A stretch of 8,080 bases of DNA from Azoarcus sp. (GCA_031285365.1 JAITWP010000235.1:1-8080); one strand, 5' to 3'; shown: positions 1 to 6,042, counted from the stretch's first letter. The notes: generated by a model not told the origin, from the letters alone. Numbers and translations are program-made.

Positions 1-18
1 AGCGGAAATCCAACTCAG

Positions 19-1335
19 CTAAACGAGCCTAGTTTGCCATAGCGAAGCAAGGCCGATCAATTCATTGTAGCCGATTTGCAACAGAGTTTCGCCATTTTGG
101 ACGCGAATATTGCCATCAACCCATACGTGCGAGACCTGATGACGGTCGCAGACGTAGATCAGGTGAGAAATCGGGTCAAAACAGGGGGCCGTGAACGGGC
201 TGTCGAACGCGACGGCGCAGAGGTCTGCACGCTTGCCGATCTCAATCGAACCGATCATGCCGTCCAGCCCGAGCGCGCACGCGCCACCCAGTGTAGCCAT
301 GCGCAGGGCCGCATGAGCGGGAACGATGCTGGCATCGAGGCTGCCTACCTTGGCAAGCAGTGCAGCCTGGCGCATCTCCTGGAACAGGTCGAGACGATTG
401 TTGCTGGCCGCGCCGTCGCTTCCCAGTCCCACGTTGATGCCGTGCCGGAGCATGGCAGGCACGGGTGCGATGCCGCTGGCGAGTTTCATGTTCGAGACCG
501 GACAGTGGGCAACGCTGCAACCGTACCGGGCAAGCAGGGCGAGTTCGGTTTCGTCGGGATGGACGACGTGCACGGCGATGAGGTTGGGGCCGAGCAGCCC
601 CAGGCGTTCGAGCCGGGCGAGCGGGCGCATGCCGGAGGCTGCGAGGCTTTCGTTGATTTCGGCAACGGTTTCGTGAACATGGATGTGGATTGGCAGGTCG
701 AGTTCGGCAGCCAGACAGGCAGCACGTTCCAGCCCGGCGTCCGGAACCGCGTAGGGGGAATGCGGAGCAATGGAGAAACGGATGAGAGGGTGTTCGCGCC
801 ATTTGTCCCGGACGGCAAGCCCTTTGCGCAGGTAGTCGTCGACATCGCTGGCCCAGATGCCGGGAAAGCCGAGCACGATCAATCCGACGACAGCGCGCAT
901 GCCCGCTTCGGCGAAAGCCTGAGCCGCGTCATCGGGGAAAAAGTACATGTCGTTGCAGGTGGTGATGCCGCCGCGCAACATCTCGCAGGCGGCGAGCAGG
1001 GTTCCATCCCGCACGAAAGCGGGCGATACGAGCCGGGATTCGGCAGGCCAGATCACGTCCCTGAGCCAACGCTCCAGCGGCAGATCGTCGGATATGCCGC
1101 GCATCAGGCTCATGGCGGCGTGGGTGTGCAGGTTGACCAGCCCCGGAATCAGGGCGTGTGCGGGCAGATCAAAGTCGTTGGTGGCCCGGTAGCGTGCGCG
1201 GGCTTCGGGTTGAGGCAGGATATCGACGATCCGGCCTTCATGAACGGCGATGCTGTGCTGCTCGAGTGTGACGTTATCGGGAACGACCGGGATCAGCCAG
1301 CGCGGATGAATGAGAAGATCGACTGCGGTACTCAA
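19..1335 (-). CDS. mtaD: Amidohydrolase, MtaD / TRZ-ATZ family (probable 5'-methylthioadenosine/S-adenosylhomocysteine deaminase)
   Basis: This is a 438-residue, full-length cytoplasmic metal-dependent hydrolase of the amidohydrolase superfamily. Family members deaminate methylthioadenosine, S-adenosylhomocysteine or related adenosine derivatives, releasing ammonia and giving the inosyl product. Visible motifs are the metal-binding HTH pair (H70, H72) in GLVNLHTHAAMS, HIHVHET with H219 and E222, the histidines of AVHVVHP (H256, H259), and the metal/catalytic Asp D307 in GLGSDGAASNN. These match the order and spacing of the TM0936-type deaminases. The C-terminal segment IGSIEIGKRADL is the usual composite beta-domain return. 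The start is TTG (1335-1333), supported by a GGAGA Shine-Dalgarno six bases upstream and by the usual N-terminal beta-domain (DLLIHPRWLIPV). The gene is transcribed away from the kinase. Substrate choice within the family (MTA/SAH, guanine, chlorohydrolase) cannot be settled by eye. The family is certain; the exact substrate is inferred. Confidence 0.9.
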   Translation of the reverse strand: MSTAVDLLIHPRWLIPVVPDNVTLEQHSIAVHEGRIVDILPQPEARARYRATNDFDLPAHALIPGLVNLHTHAAMSLMRGISDDLPLERWLRDVIWPAESRLVSPAFVRDGTLLAACEMLRGGITTCNDMYFFPDDAAQAFAEAGMRAVVGLIVLGFPGIWASDVDDYLRKGLAVRDKWREHPLIRFSIAPHSPYAVPDAGLERAACLAAELDLPIHIHVHETVAEINESLAASGMRPLARLERLGLLGPNLIAVHVVHPDETELALLARYGCSVAHCPVSNMKLASGIAPVPAMLRHGINVGLGSDGAASNNRLDLFQEMRQAALLAKVGSLDASIVPAHAALRMATLGGACALGLDGMIGSIEIGKRADLCAVAFDSPFTAPCFDPISHLIYVCDRHQVSHVWVDGNIRVQNGETLLQIGYNELIGLASLWQTRLV

Positions 1336-1341
1336 GCAAGG

Positions 1342-1346
1342 TCTCC
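1342..1346 (-). promoter_or_regulatory. Ribosome binding site supporting a TTG start for the amidohydrolase
   Basis: On the minus strand GGAGA lies six bases before TTG at 1335-1333. No ATG near this position is in frame with comparable spacing, and the reading begins with the expected family N-terminus. The site therefore decides the rare TTG start. Confidence 0.7.
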
Positions 1347-1405
1347 GTGGGGATGCCGGAAATGCGACGATGAGGCAGTGTACATCTTGTTGGAGTGGTG
1401 TATTA

Positions 1406-1429
1406 CCCTCTCCCGCTTGGGGAAGAGGG
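1406..1429. repeat. Imperfect palindrome, REP-like CCCTCTCCC...GGGGAAGAGGG
   Basis: The arms CCCTCT and AGAGGG pair perfectly. An inner CCC can pair with GGG after one bulged A, leaving a GCTTG-type loop. A run of five T follows at 1432-1436, so on the plus strand it also has the look of an intrinsic terminator. No plus-strand gene ends here, because the amidohydrolase is on the other strand. The sequence resembles the dispersed palindrome with arms CCCTCTCCC and GGGAGAGGG that I recall from many proteobacterial intergenic regions; here it is degenerate. Function unknown: it could be a dispersed repeat remnant or an attenuator in the kinase leader. Confidence 0.5.
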
Positions 1430-1434
1430 CATTT

Positions 1435-1462
1435 TTGTAGATTTGTAGACGCGCTTTAAGAT
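1435..1462 (+). promoter_or_regulatory. Possible weak promoter for the kinase gene
   Basis: TTGTAG (1435-1440), a 16-base spacer and TAAGAT (1457-1462) give a poor sigma-70-like pair upstream of the kinase start. TTGTAG is repeated at 1443-1448. The match to consensus is weak and is offered only because it lies in the right place in the divergent gap. Confidence 0.2.
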
Positions 1463-1549
1463 TGTGACAGAATGCGCGGCTATCCGAATATTCATGCCGC
1501 GCCAGCCGTGTTCTGGCAAGACAATGGCAAGAGATTGGGGCGAGAAGCG

Positions 1550-2929
1550 ATGGAGAAAATACCCGGGACAATCGGCAAATATCGGATCGTGCGCGAAGTT
1601 GGGCGTGGCGCGACGGCTACCGTCTATGAAGCCAGACATCCTGACTCCTCCGAACCGGTTGCGGTCAAGCTCATCCGATTCGGTGACGACAGCGGGGACG
1701 GAGCCAAGTTGAACCGTCGCCTGCTCAAGCTGTTGCGAGCCGAAGAAGCGGTGGCGCAACGGCTGGATCACCCCAATATCATCAAAGTTCATAAGGTAGT
1801 GATAGAGCCGGGACAGGCTTATGTAACCATGGAATATTTTCCGGGCACGACCCTGGAGCGGTATTGCAGCTTCGAGCGGCGGCTACCCGTGCATCGGGTG
1901 ATCGGCATCATTTTCAAGTGTTGCATGGCGCTTGATCACGCCTACCGGCAGGGCATCGTGCACCGCGACATCAAGCCGGCCAATATACTGCTCGACGAAA
2001 ATGACGATGTACGGATCACCGATTTCGGTCTGGCGCTCAATGTCGATAAAAAGGTCGAAGCGGATTCGACCTTCATCATGGGAGTCGGTTCTCCGGCCTA
2101 CATGAGTCCGGAGCAAATCAAGAACTATCCGCTCAACCAGAAGACCGATCTTTATTCGCTCGGGGTGGTGATGTTCCATTTGCTCGCGGGCAGACTGCCG
2201 TTTCGTGCTGCTCATCCGGCGCAACTGGTCTACAAGATCATTAACGTCGATCCGCCTCGTGTGTCGCACATCAACCCGGACGTGTCCGAACAGATGGATA
2301 TGGTCATCCGCAAGGCGATGGAGAAAGACCTGTATTCGCGCTACAAGAACGGCGCGGAATTCGCCAAGGATCTGTCGGCGGTCCGTTACAAGATCGTCGA
2401 TGAGGACGACGTCCAACTCGACACTTCGCGTTTTTCGATATTGCGTAAGCAGCCGTTTTTTACCGAATTCGACGACATCGAACTGTGGGAAGTGTTGCGT
2501 ATCAGTGTCTGGCGCAGCGCGCCCGGGCACGTGAGGTTGATAAATGAAGGCGATGCCGAACAACGTTTCGGTGTGTTGCTGGAAGGCCGGGTCGAACTGT
2601 CGGTCAAGGGCCGGCGGGTAATGGAACTGGGGCCTGGGACGGTTTTTGGTGAACTGGCCTGGCTCGACAGGCTCAATCATCGCCAGCCGGTGTCAGTCGT
2701 CTCACTGGAACCGTTGACCTATCTCGAAATCAACCCGGCTGCTCTGGATCTGGCTACCGAAGAGGTGCAGGAAGTTTTTCGGCGCGAAGTGGCTTCCGTG
2801 GTTGCGCATCGTCTGGGCGCGCTGGCGCTCGTTCATGCCGAGCACTGCGGGACTGCGACCAAGGCAACGACGGTTTCGACGAGCAACTTTGCCACGAGCA
2901 GAGGCGAGTGGCAGTTGGTTGGGGATTGA
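1550..2929 (+). CDS. Serine/threonine protein kinase with C-terminal cyclic-nucleotide-binding-like domain
   Basis: This is a 459-residue cytoplasmic protein with no membrane segment. Residues 11-275 form a Hanks-type kinase that transfers phosphate from ATP to Ser/Thr of unknown targets. It shows the glycine loop VGRGATATVYEA, the VAVK lysine K40, the catalytic loop HRDIKPAN (D140), DFG (158-160), SPEQ (186-189) and the structural Asp of KTDLYSLGV (D200). Residues about 300-425 are a cNMP-binding/CAP-ED fold: QPFFTEF entry helix, INEGD, FGVLLEGRVEL, and a phosphate-binding-cassette-like FGELAWLDRLNHRQPVSV with E368 and R378. The cassette has QP where A-A/T usually follows the Arg, so cyclic nucleotide binding is uncertain. 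An in-frame ATG at 1472 would add 26 residues. ATG 1550 is preferred because the kinase fold begins at GKYRIVREVG and GGGG/GAGAAG lie just upstream. A plausible reading is a kinase gated by cAMP, c-di-GMP or another ligand. The stop is 7 bp from the convergent membrane-protein gene. Confidence 0.9.
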   Translation: MEKIPGTIGKYRIVREVGRGATATVYEARHPDSSEPVAVKLIRFGDDSGDGAKLNRRLLKLLRAEEAVAQRLDHPNIIKVHKVVIEPGQAYVTMEYFPGTTLERYCSFERRLPVHRVIGIIFKCCMALDHAYRQGIVHRDIKPANILLDENDDVRITDFGLALNVDKKVEADSTFIMGVGSPAYMSPEQIKNYPLNQKTDLYSLGVVMFHLLAGRLPFRAAHPAQLVYKIINVDPPRVSHINPDVSEQMDMVIRKAMEKDLYSRYKNGAEFAKDLSAVRYKIVDEDDVQLDTSRFSILRKQPFFTEFDDIELWEVLRISVWRSAPGHVRLINEGDAEQRFGVLLEGRVELSVKGRRVMELGPGTVFGELAWLDRLNHRQPVSVVSLEPLTYLEINPAALDLATEEVQEVFRREVASVVAHRLGALALVHAEHCGTATKATTVSTSNFATSRGEWQLVGD

Positions 2930-2936
2930 TTTGAAT

Positions 2937-3305
2937 TCAGGGAATTTTTTTCAGGTTTTTGTAGAAGAATTTTTTGTGACAAAAAATTCCAGCGATGACG
3001 CCAATTAAAACAAGGAAAGCAGCAAGGTAGGACTGAATGAAGTATGCTGCGCCCTGTTCATGGTACAAAGCTTTTCCAACGTCGTCAGTATGTAGGCCAA
3101 TGAGAACCAGAACAAACCAGGATAAGGGAAGGGCAGCCACAATCAGCCCGTACCACTTTACAAGGTAGCAGATAGTAAAACAAATCACTCCAGCAACAAT
3201 CCCGATTGCCCATATGACAGATATCGGTGCCACTTTATCACTGACCTCAGCAAAAGCAGCAGTTGGAGTCAGCAGTGCTATTGCTAAAAATGTGTATTTG
3301 TTCAA
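2937..3305 (-). CDS. Small polytopic membrane protein, candidate immunity protein to the upstream Tlde1-like enzyme
   Basis: I do not recognise a named family with certainty. Using the TTG start at 3305-3303 the product is 122 residues. Residues 1-19 form a textbook signal peptide (MNKYTF, hydrophobic core, AFA then E20). Hydrophobic segments follow at about 28-49, 51-70 and 92-109, and the tail is Lys-rich (HKKFFYKNLKKIP). By the positive-inside rule the tail is cytoplasmic. The 71-91 loop (LHTDDVGKALYHEQG...) would then face the periplasm. The TTG start overlaps the TGA stop of the upstream gene (sequence TTGA), implying translational coupling. An in-frame ATG at 3332 is possible, but it would overlap the upstream gene by 31 bp and put nine extra residues (MPHPCLCSL) before the signal peptide. 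GC content is about 45% or less, unlike the neighbours. Small membrane proteins in this position next to DUF2778 genes suggest immunity. That function is inferred; the existence of the gene is well supported by the coupling and the signal peptide. Confidence 0.75.
   Translation of the reverse strand: MNKYTFLAIALLTPTAAFAEVSDKVAPISVIWAIGIVAGVICFTICYLVKWYGLIVAALPLSWFVLVLIGLHTDDVGKALYHEQGAAYFIQSYLAAFLVLIGVIAGIFCHKKFFYKNLKKIP
2967..2989. repeat. Perfect AT-rich inverted repeat near the 3' end of the small membrane protein gene
   Basis: GAATTTTTT (2967-2975) and AAAAAATTC (2981-2989) are exact reverse complements around a GTGAC loop. A second copy, GGAATTTTTT at 2941-2950, can also pair with AAAAAATTCC at 2981-2990, giving two competing stems. 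The repeat lies within the coding tail (Lys/Phe codons), seven bases from the convergent kinase stop. It might help end transcription of the convergent genes, but the stems contain almost no GC, so the call is weak. It could equally be a by-product of AAA/TTT codons. Confidence 0.35.
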
Positions 3306-3811
3306 TAGCGAACATAAACAGGGATGTGGCATTCCGGTCGCCCTTTAAGTAGCTCATCAAGCTGTTGAATAAATGAAACTATTGATGTTGTTAGGTCAAT
3401 GCATCCTTGACTCCCTGGAACAGTTCCGCCATGAATGAAAAACCCTCCTCTTCCATACGTTTCCGTGGAAGGGTACGGATGAATCGTAATACGGTAAGCA
3501 CCCCATCCAGCATACCTATTACTAGGATGAAGCGATCTGAAAGTGCTGTTTTCCCATATTTCAGATGGTTTAATCCAATAGTTTCCCGCCGGTATCGGTC
3601 CCTGACCAGAAATCTTTTGGCGTTCGATAGAATAGTCAAATCCTTTGTCTTTAATAGGTTTTCCTGATACTGCACGAAAAGATGTTATTAAATTGTGGCC
3701 GTGCGCGCCTGTTATTCGCAAGGAAGCGCCATCGAAACGAAGACTGATTGGCGATTGCATGCACATTGGAACTTGCGGGATGCCTCGCTCTTTTTCGTAT
3801 TTGTCAGACAT
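3302..3811 (-). CDS. Tlde1/DUF2778-type L,D-transpeptidase-fold protein, putative peptidoglycan-targeting effector
   Basis: This is a 169-residue protein with no signal peptide or membrane segment. The C-terminal half matches the DUF2778/Tlde1 pattern: SGQGPIPAGNYWI (about 68-80), then GGFFIHGGTVPGSQGCIDL (122-140). The catalytic pair would be H127 and C137, ten residues apart with S134 between, as in the YkuD-like [S/T]xGC motif. Tlde1 proteins are known type VI secretion effectors. They cleave or exchange the D-Ala of peptidoglycan tetrapeptides in the target periplasm, and because the secretion apparatus delivers them they lack a Sec signal. ATG 3811 is chosen because AGAGAA lies about seven bases upstream. 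The longer frame, to 3937, would run into the end of hemH and add only an uncharacteristic 42-residue leader. GC is about 40-45% in sampled lines. The family call is strong; T6SS delivery is inferred, as no secretion gene or PAAR/VgrG domain is in view. Confidence 0.87.
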   Translation of the reverse strand: MSDKYEKERGIPQVPMCMQSPISLRFDGASLRITGAHGHNLITSFRAVSGKPIKDKGFDYSIERQKISGQGPIPAGNYWIKPSEIWENSTFRSLHPSNRYAGWGAYRITIHPYPSTETYGRGGFFIHGGTVPGSQGCIDLTTSIVSFIQQLDELLKGRPECHIPVYVRY

Positions 3812-3818
3812 TATTAAT

Positions 3819-3826
3819 TTCTCTTT
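3819..3826 (-). promoter_or_regulatory. Ribosome binding site deciding the Tlde1-like start
   Basis: Minus-strand AAAGAGAA lies seven bases upstream of ATG at 3811-3809. It favours this start over the upstream in-frame candidate at 3937. Confidence 0.6.
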
Positions 3827-3846
3827 AATTATGGAGAATGCGAGCC

Positions 3847-3875
3847 ATTCTAAGCGAACTGAGTATGCAATGCAA
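3847..3875 (-). promoter_or_regulatory. Predicted sigma-70-like promoter of the Tlde1-like/membrane protein cassette
   Basis: On the minus strand TTGCAT (3875-3870) and TAGAAT (3852-3847) are separated by exactly 17 bases. The -10 matches TATAAT at five of six positions; the -35 matches TTGACA only at TTG. It lies 36 bp before the ATG in the 88-bp AT-rich gap behind hemH, so the cassette could have its own promoter and not depend on hrcA-hemH read-through. Confidence 0.45.
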
Positions 3876-3899
3876 GTCAGGTAATCGAGACAATCTTGA

Positions 3900-4922
3900 T
3901 CACACCCACCCCGCCAGATGCTGCCGAACAACCCCATCGAGCGCGGTGACCCACTCCGGGCGGGTGTTCAGGCAGGGGATGACGTGAAACGCTTCCCCGC
4001 CACGGGCAAGGAAAGCGTCGCGGCACATCATGGCGATTTCTTCCAGCGTCTCCAGGCAATCGGCGGCGAAGCCGGGGCAGATCACGTCGACCCGTTTCAC
4101 GCCTGATGCAGCGAGTGATTCGAGCGTTGGCTGGGTATAGGGTTCCAGCCACTTGCCGCGTCCAAAGCGGGACTGAAACGTCACGTGCAGCGCCTCCGGC
4201 GGCAGGGCCAACTCCTCCCTGAGCAGGCGGGCCGTGGTGAGACACTCGGCGCGGTAGGGGTCGCCCAGCTCATCGGTGCGCGCAGGCTGGCCATGAAAAC
4301 TGGCGACCAGGCAATCTCCCCGGCCATGTTGCGACCAGTGCTCGCGCACGCTTGCCGCCAGCGCGGTGATGTAGCCGGGGTCATCGGGAAAACTGCGCAC
4401 GAAACGCAGTTCGGGCAGGTTGCGCCAGGTGCGCATGGCCAGCGCGACTTCATCCAGTGCGCTGGCGGTCGTGCTTCCGGCAAATTGCGGGAAGAGCGGC
4501 ACAACCAGAATGCGGCAGGCGCCGCGTGCGCGCAAATCGGTGAGCGTATCGACGATGGAGGGCGAGCCATAGCGCATGGCCCAGGCAACGACGATGTTCT
4601 CCTGTCCGCGATTGAGCGAATCATCGAGCAGGGCCGCCAGACGTTCGGTATGAACCCTGAGCGGGGAGCCTTCTTCCGTCCAGATGCTTGCGTATTTTTT
4701 TGCCGAACTGGCCGGACGGGTGGTGAGGATGATGCCGTGGAGGATCGGCAGCCACACGAGGCGCGGCAACTCGATGATTCTCGGATCGGAAAGAAACTGC
4801 CGCAGCCACGGGCGTAAAGCCTTTGCGGTCGGCGCTTCCGGTGTGCCGAGATTGACCAGCAACACACCCGTGCGGCGTTCGTGTTCCGGAGTGAGGGCGG
4901 GTTCGGGCCGGAAGCGGGTCAT
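3900..4922 (-). CDS. hemH: Ferrochelatase (protohaem ferro-lyase)
   Basis: This 340-residue protein is full length for a proteobacterial ferrochelatase, which inserts Fe2+ into protoporphyrin IX in the last step of protohaem synthesis. The diagnostic N-terminal GVLLVNLGTPEAP is at 19-31. The catalytic histidine H210 sits in VASFHGQPARTDELGDPY. FQSRFGRGKWLEP (249-261) is the usual substrate-pocket segment, and CPGFAADCLETLEEI (282-296) carries the conserved acidic residue E291. There is no C-terminal cysteine cluster of the [2Fe-2S] type and no membrane anchor, so it should be soluble or peripheral. The gene follows hrcA with a 7-bp gap and no clear Shine-Dalgarno, consistent with one operon and coupled translation. 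The start ATG 4922 gives the normal length. Downstream lies the low-GC cassette instead of the chaperone genes I would expect near here in relatives. Confidence 0.97.
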   Translation of the reverse strand: MTRFRPEPALTPEHERRTGVLLVNLGTPEAPTAKALRPWLRQFLSDPRIIELPRLVWLPILHGIILTTRPASSAKKYASIWTEEGSPLRVHTERLAALLDDSLNRGQENIVVAWAMRYGSPSIVDTLTDLRARGACRILVVPLFPQFAGSTTASALDEVALAMRTWRNLPELRFVRSFPDDPGYITALAASVREHWSQHGRGDCLVASFHGQPARTDELGDPYRAECLTTARLLREELALPPEALHVTFQSRFGRGKWLEPYTQPTLESLAASGVKRVDVICPGFAADCLETLEEIAMMCRDAFLARGGEAFHVIPCLNTRPEWVTALDGVVRQHLAGWV

Positions 4923-4929
4923 GGCGCGA

Positions 4930-5976
4930 TCAGGCGCTGGAAGACGACAGGGCGTTCGACAACAATCGGGCGGTGATGTCGACGATGGGAATCACCCGGT
5001 CGTAGGCCATGCGGGTCGGGCCGATGACGCCGACCGAGCCGACGATCTGCCCGTCGGTTTCGTAGGGGGCCGTCACCACGCTACAGGCATCGAGTTGTGA
5101 GAGGCCGGATTCGTTGCCGATGAAAATCTGCACTCCCTGGGCGCGTCGGGACATGTCGAGCAACTGCATCAGGCCGGTGCGCTGCTCGAACAGCCGGAAA
5201 AGCTCGCGCAGGCGGGACATGTTGGAAGACAGGTCTTCGACGTCGAGCAGGTTGGTTTCGCCCGAGATGACATAATTGAGCGAGGTTTCTTCGGCGGCAT
5301 CCGCGCCGGCCTCGATGGCGCCCGCCATCAGTTCGCTCATGTCGCTCCTGATCCGGTGCAGTTCTGCCTGGAGATGCGCCCGAATCTCGTCGAACGCGAG
5401 TCCGGCGTAGTGCTCGTTGAGATAACCCGCCGCCGCGAGCAGTTCGGAGGTCGAATAGGCGCGGCGCGTGAACAGGATGCGGTTCTGCACATCACCGCTC
5501 TCGGTGACGATGATGAGCAGGATGCGGTTCTCGGACAGTCCGATGAATTCGATCTGGCGAATGCGCGCCGATTTCCGGCGCGGCGCAACGACCACCCCGG
5601 CAAACTGGGTCAGGTTCGAGAGCAGATGGGAGGCCGAATTCATCAGACGTTGCGGCTGATCCGGTTGGAGTCGGCCTTTGAGTTCCTGCACCCGCACGCT
5701 TTCCATCGGCAGCACCGTGAGCAGGGTGTCGACGAAAAAGCGGTATCCCCTTGCTGTCGGTATCCGGCCTGCCGAGGTGTGCGGGCTGGAGATATAGCCC
5801 ATTTCTTCCAGGTCGCTCATGACGTTGCGAATCGTGGCGGGCGACAGTTCCAGTCCGGACGAGCGCGACAGGGCGCGCGAACCGATCGGTTGGCCGTCTG
5901 CGATATAGCGTTCGATCAGCGTCTTGAGCAGGACACGGGAGCGGGAGTCGAGTGAAGGCAGGGCAGTTTGGGACAT
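4930..5976 (-). CDS. hrcA: Heat-inducible transcription repressor HrcA
   Basis: This 348-residue protein is full length. HrcA is a dimeric repressor of chaperone genes that binds CIRCE operators and is kept active by GroEL. The N-terminal winged helix runs over residues about 10-85 (SRSRVLLKTLIERYI, then LSPATIRNVMSDLEEMGYI and SPHTSAGRIPTARGYRFFVD). A GAF-like middle domain follows (FAGVVVAPRRK, RQIEFIGL, RILLIIVTESGDVQNR). The C-terminal part has GVQIFIGNES and the strongly conserved VGVIGPTRMAYDRVIPIVD, ending in a Ser-rich tail. The start ATG 5976 has no good Shine-Dalgarno; a TAGAAT -10-like box lies only six bases upstream. No CIRCE element (TTAGCACTC-N9-GAGTGCTAA) is visible here or elsewhere in the window, so its targets must lie outside. 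First gene of an operon with hemH and divergent from nadK. Confidence 0.97.
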   Translation of the reverse strand: MSQTALPSLDSRSRVLLKTLIERYIADGQPIGSRALSRSSGLELSPATIRNVMSDLEEMGYISSPHTSAGRIPTARGYRFFVDTLLTVLPMESVRVQELKGRLQPDQPQRLMNSASHLLSNLTQFAGVVVAPRRKSARIRQIEFIGLSENRILLIIVTESGDVQNRILFTRRAYSTSELLAAAGYLNEHYAGLAFDEIRAHLQAELHRIRSDMSELMAGAIEAGADAAEETSLNYVISGETNLLDVEDLSSNMSRLRELFRLFEQRTGLMQLLDMSRRAQGVQIFIGNESGLSQLDACSVVTAPYETDGQIVGSVGVIGPTRMAYDRVIPIVDITARLLSNALSSSSA

Positions 5977-5995
5977 GGACTGATTCTAGCAGTCC
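5977..5995. promoter_or_regulatory. Inverted repeat directly upstream of hrcA
   Basis: GGACTG (5977-5982) and CAGTCC (5990-5995) form a perfect 6-bp inverted repeat with a 7-base centre. The centre holds minus-strand TAGAAT, a candidate -10 box for hrcA. The site touches the hrcA start codon and could be an operator or an mRNA hairpin. It is not a CIRCE sequence. Short palindromes also arise by chance. Confidence 0.35.
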
Positions 5996-6036
5996 GTCGG
6001 CTATCGCGCTGATGCCCGACAAAAGGGCAAATGTGG

Positions 6037-6042
6037 TTTAAT
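6037..6042 (+). promoter_or_regulatory. Possible -10 box of nadK
   Basis: TTTAAT matches TATAAT at five of six positions and ends eight bases before the nadK ATG, which would give a leaderless or near-leaderless mRNA. No convincing -35 hexamer sits 16-18 bases upstream, so the call is weak. Confidence 0.25.

Noticed and set aside
76..1440. Long plus-strand open frame of 454 codons opposite the amidohydrolase
   Set aside because: It is antisense to a clearly conserved enzyme, its product has no recognisable motif, and long antisense frames are common in high-GC genes.
1472..1549. Upstream ATG start of the kinase
   Set aside because: The added 26 residues show no domain and there is no clear ribosome binding site. 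It cannot be fully excluded.
3303..3332. ATG start at 3332 for the small membrane protein
   Set aside because: It adds MPHPCLCSL before a complete signal peptide and overlaps the upstream gene; the TTG coupled to the stop fits better.
3812..3937. N-terminal 42-residue extension of the Tlde1-like protein
   Set aside because: It overlaps the hemH 3' end, lacks a signal peptide or known domain, and the downstream ATG 3811 has a better ribosome binding site.
4185..4817. Plus-strand open frame opposite hemH
   Set aside because: It is antisense to intact ferrochelatase, with no motif and no ribosome binding site of note.
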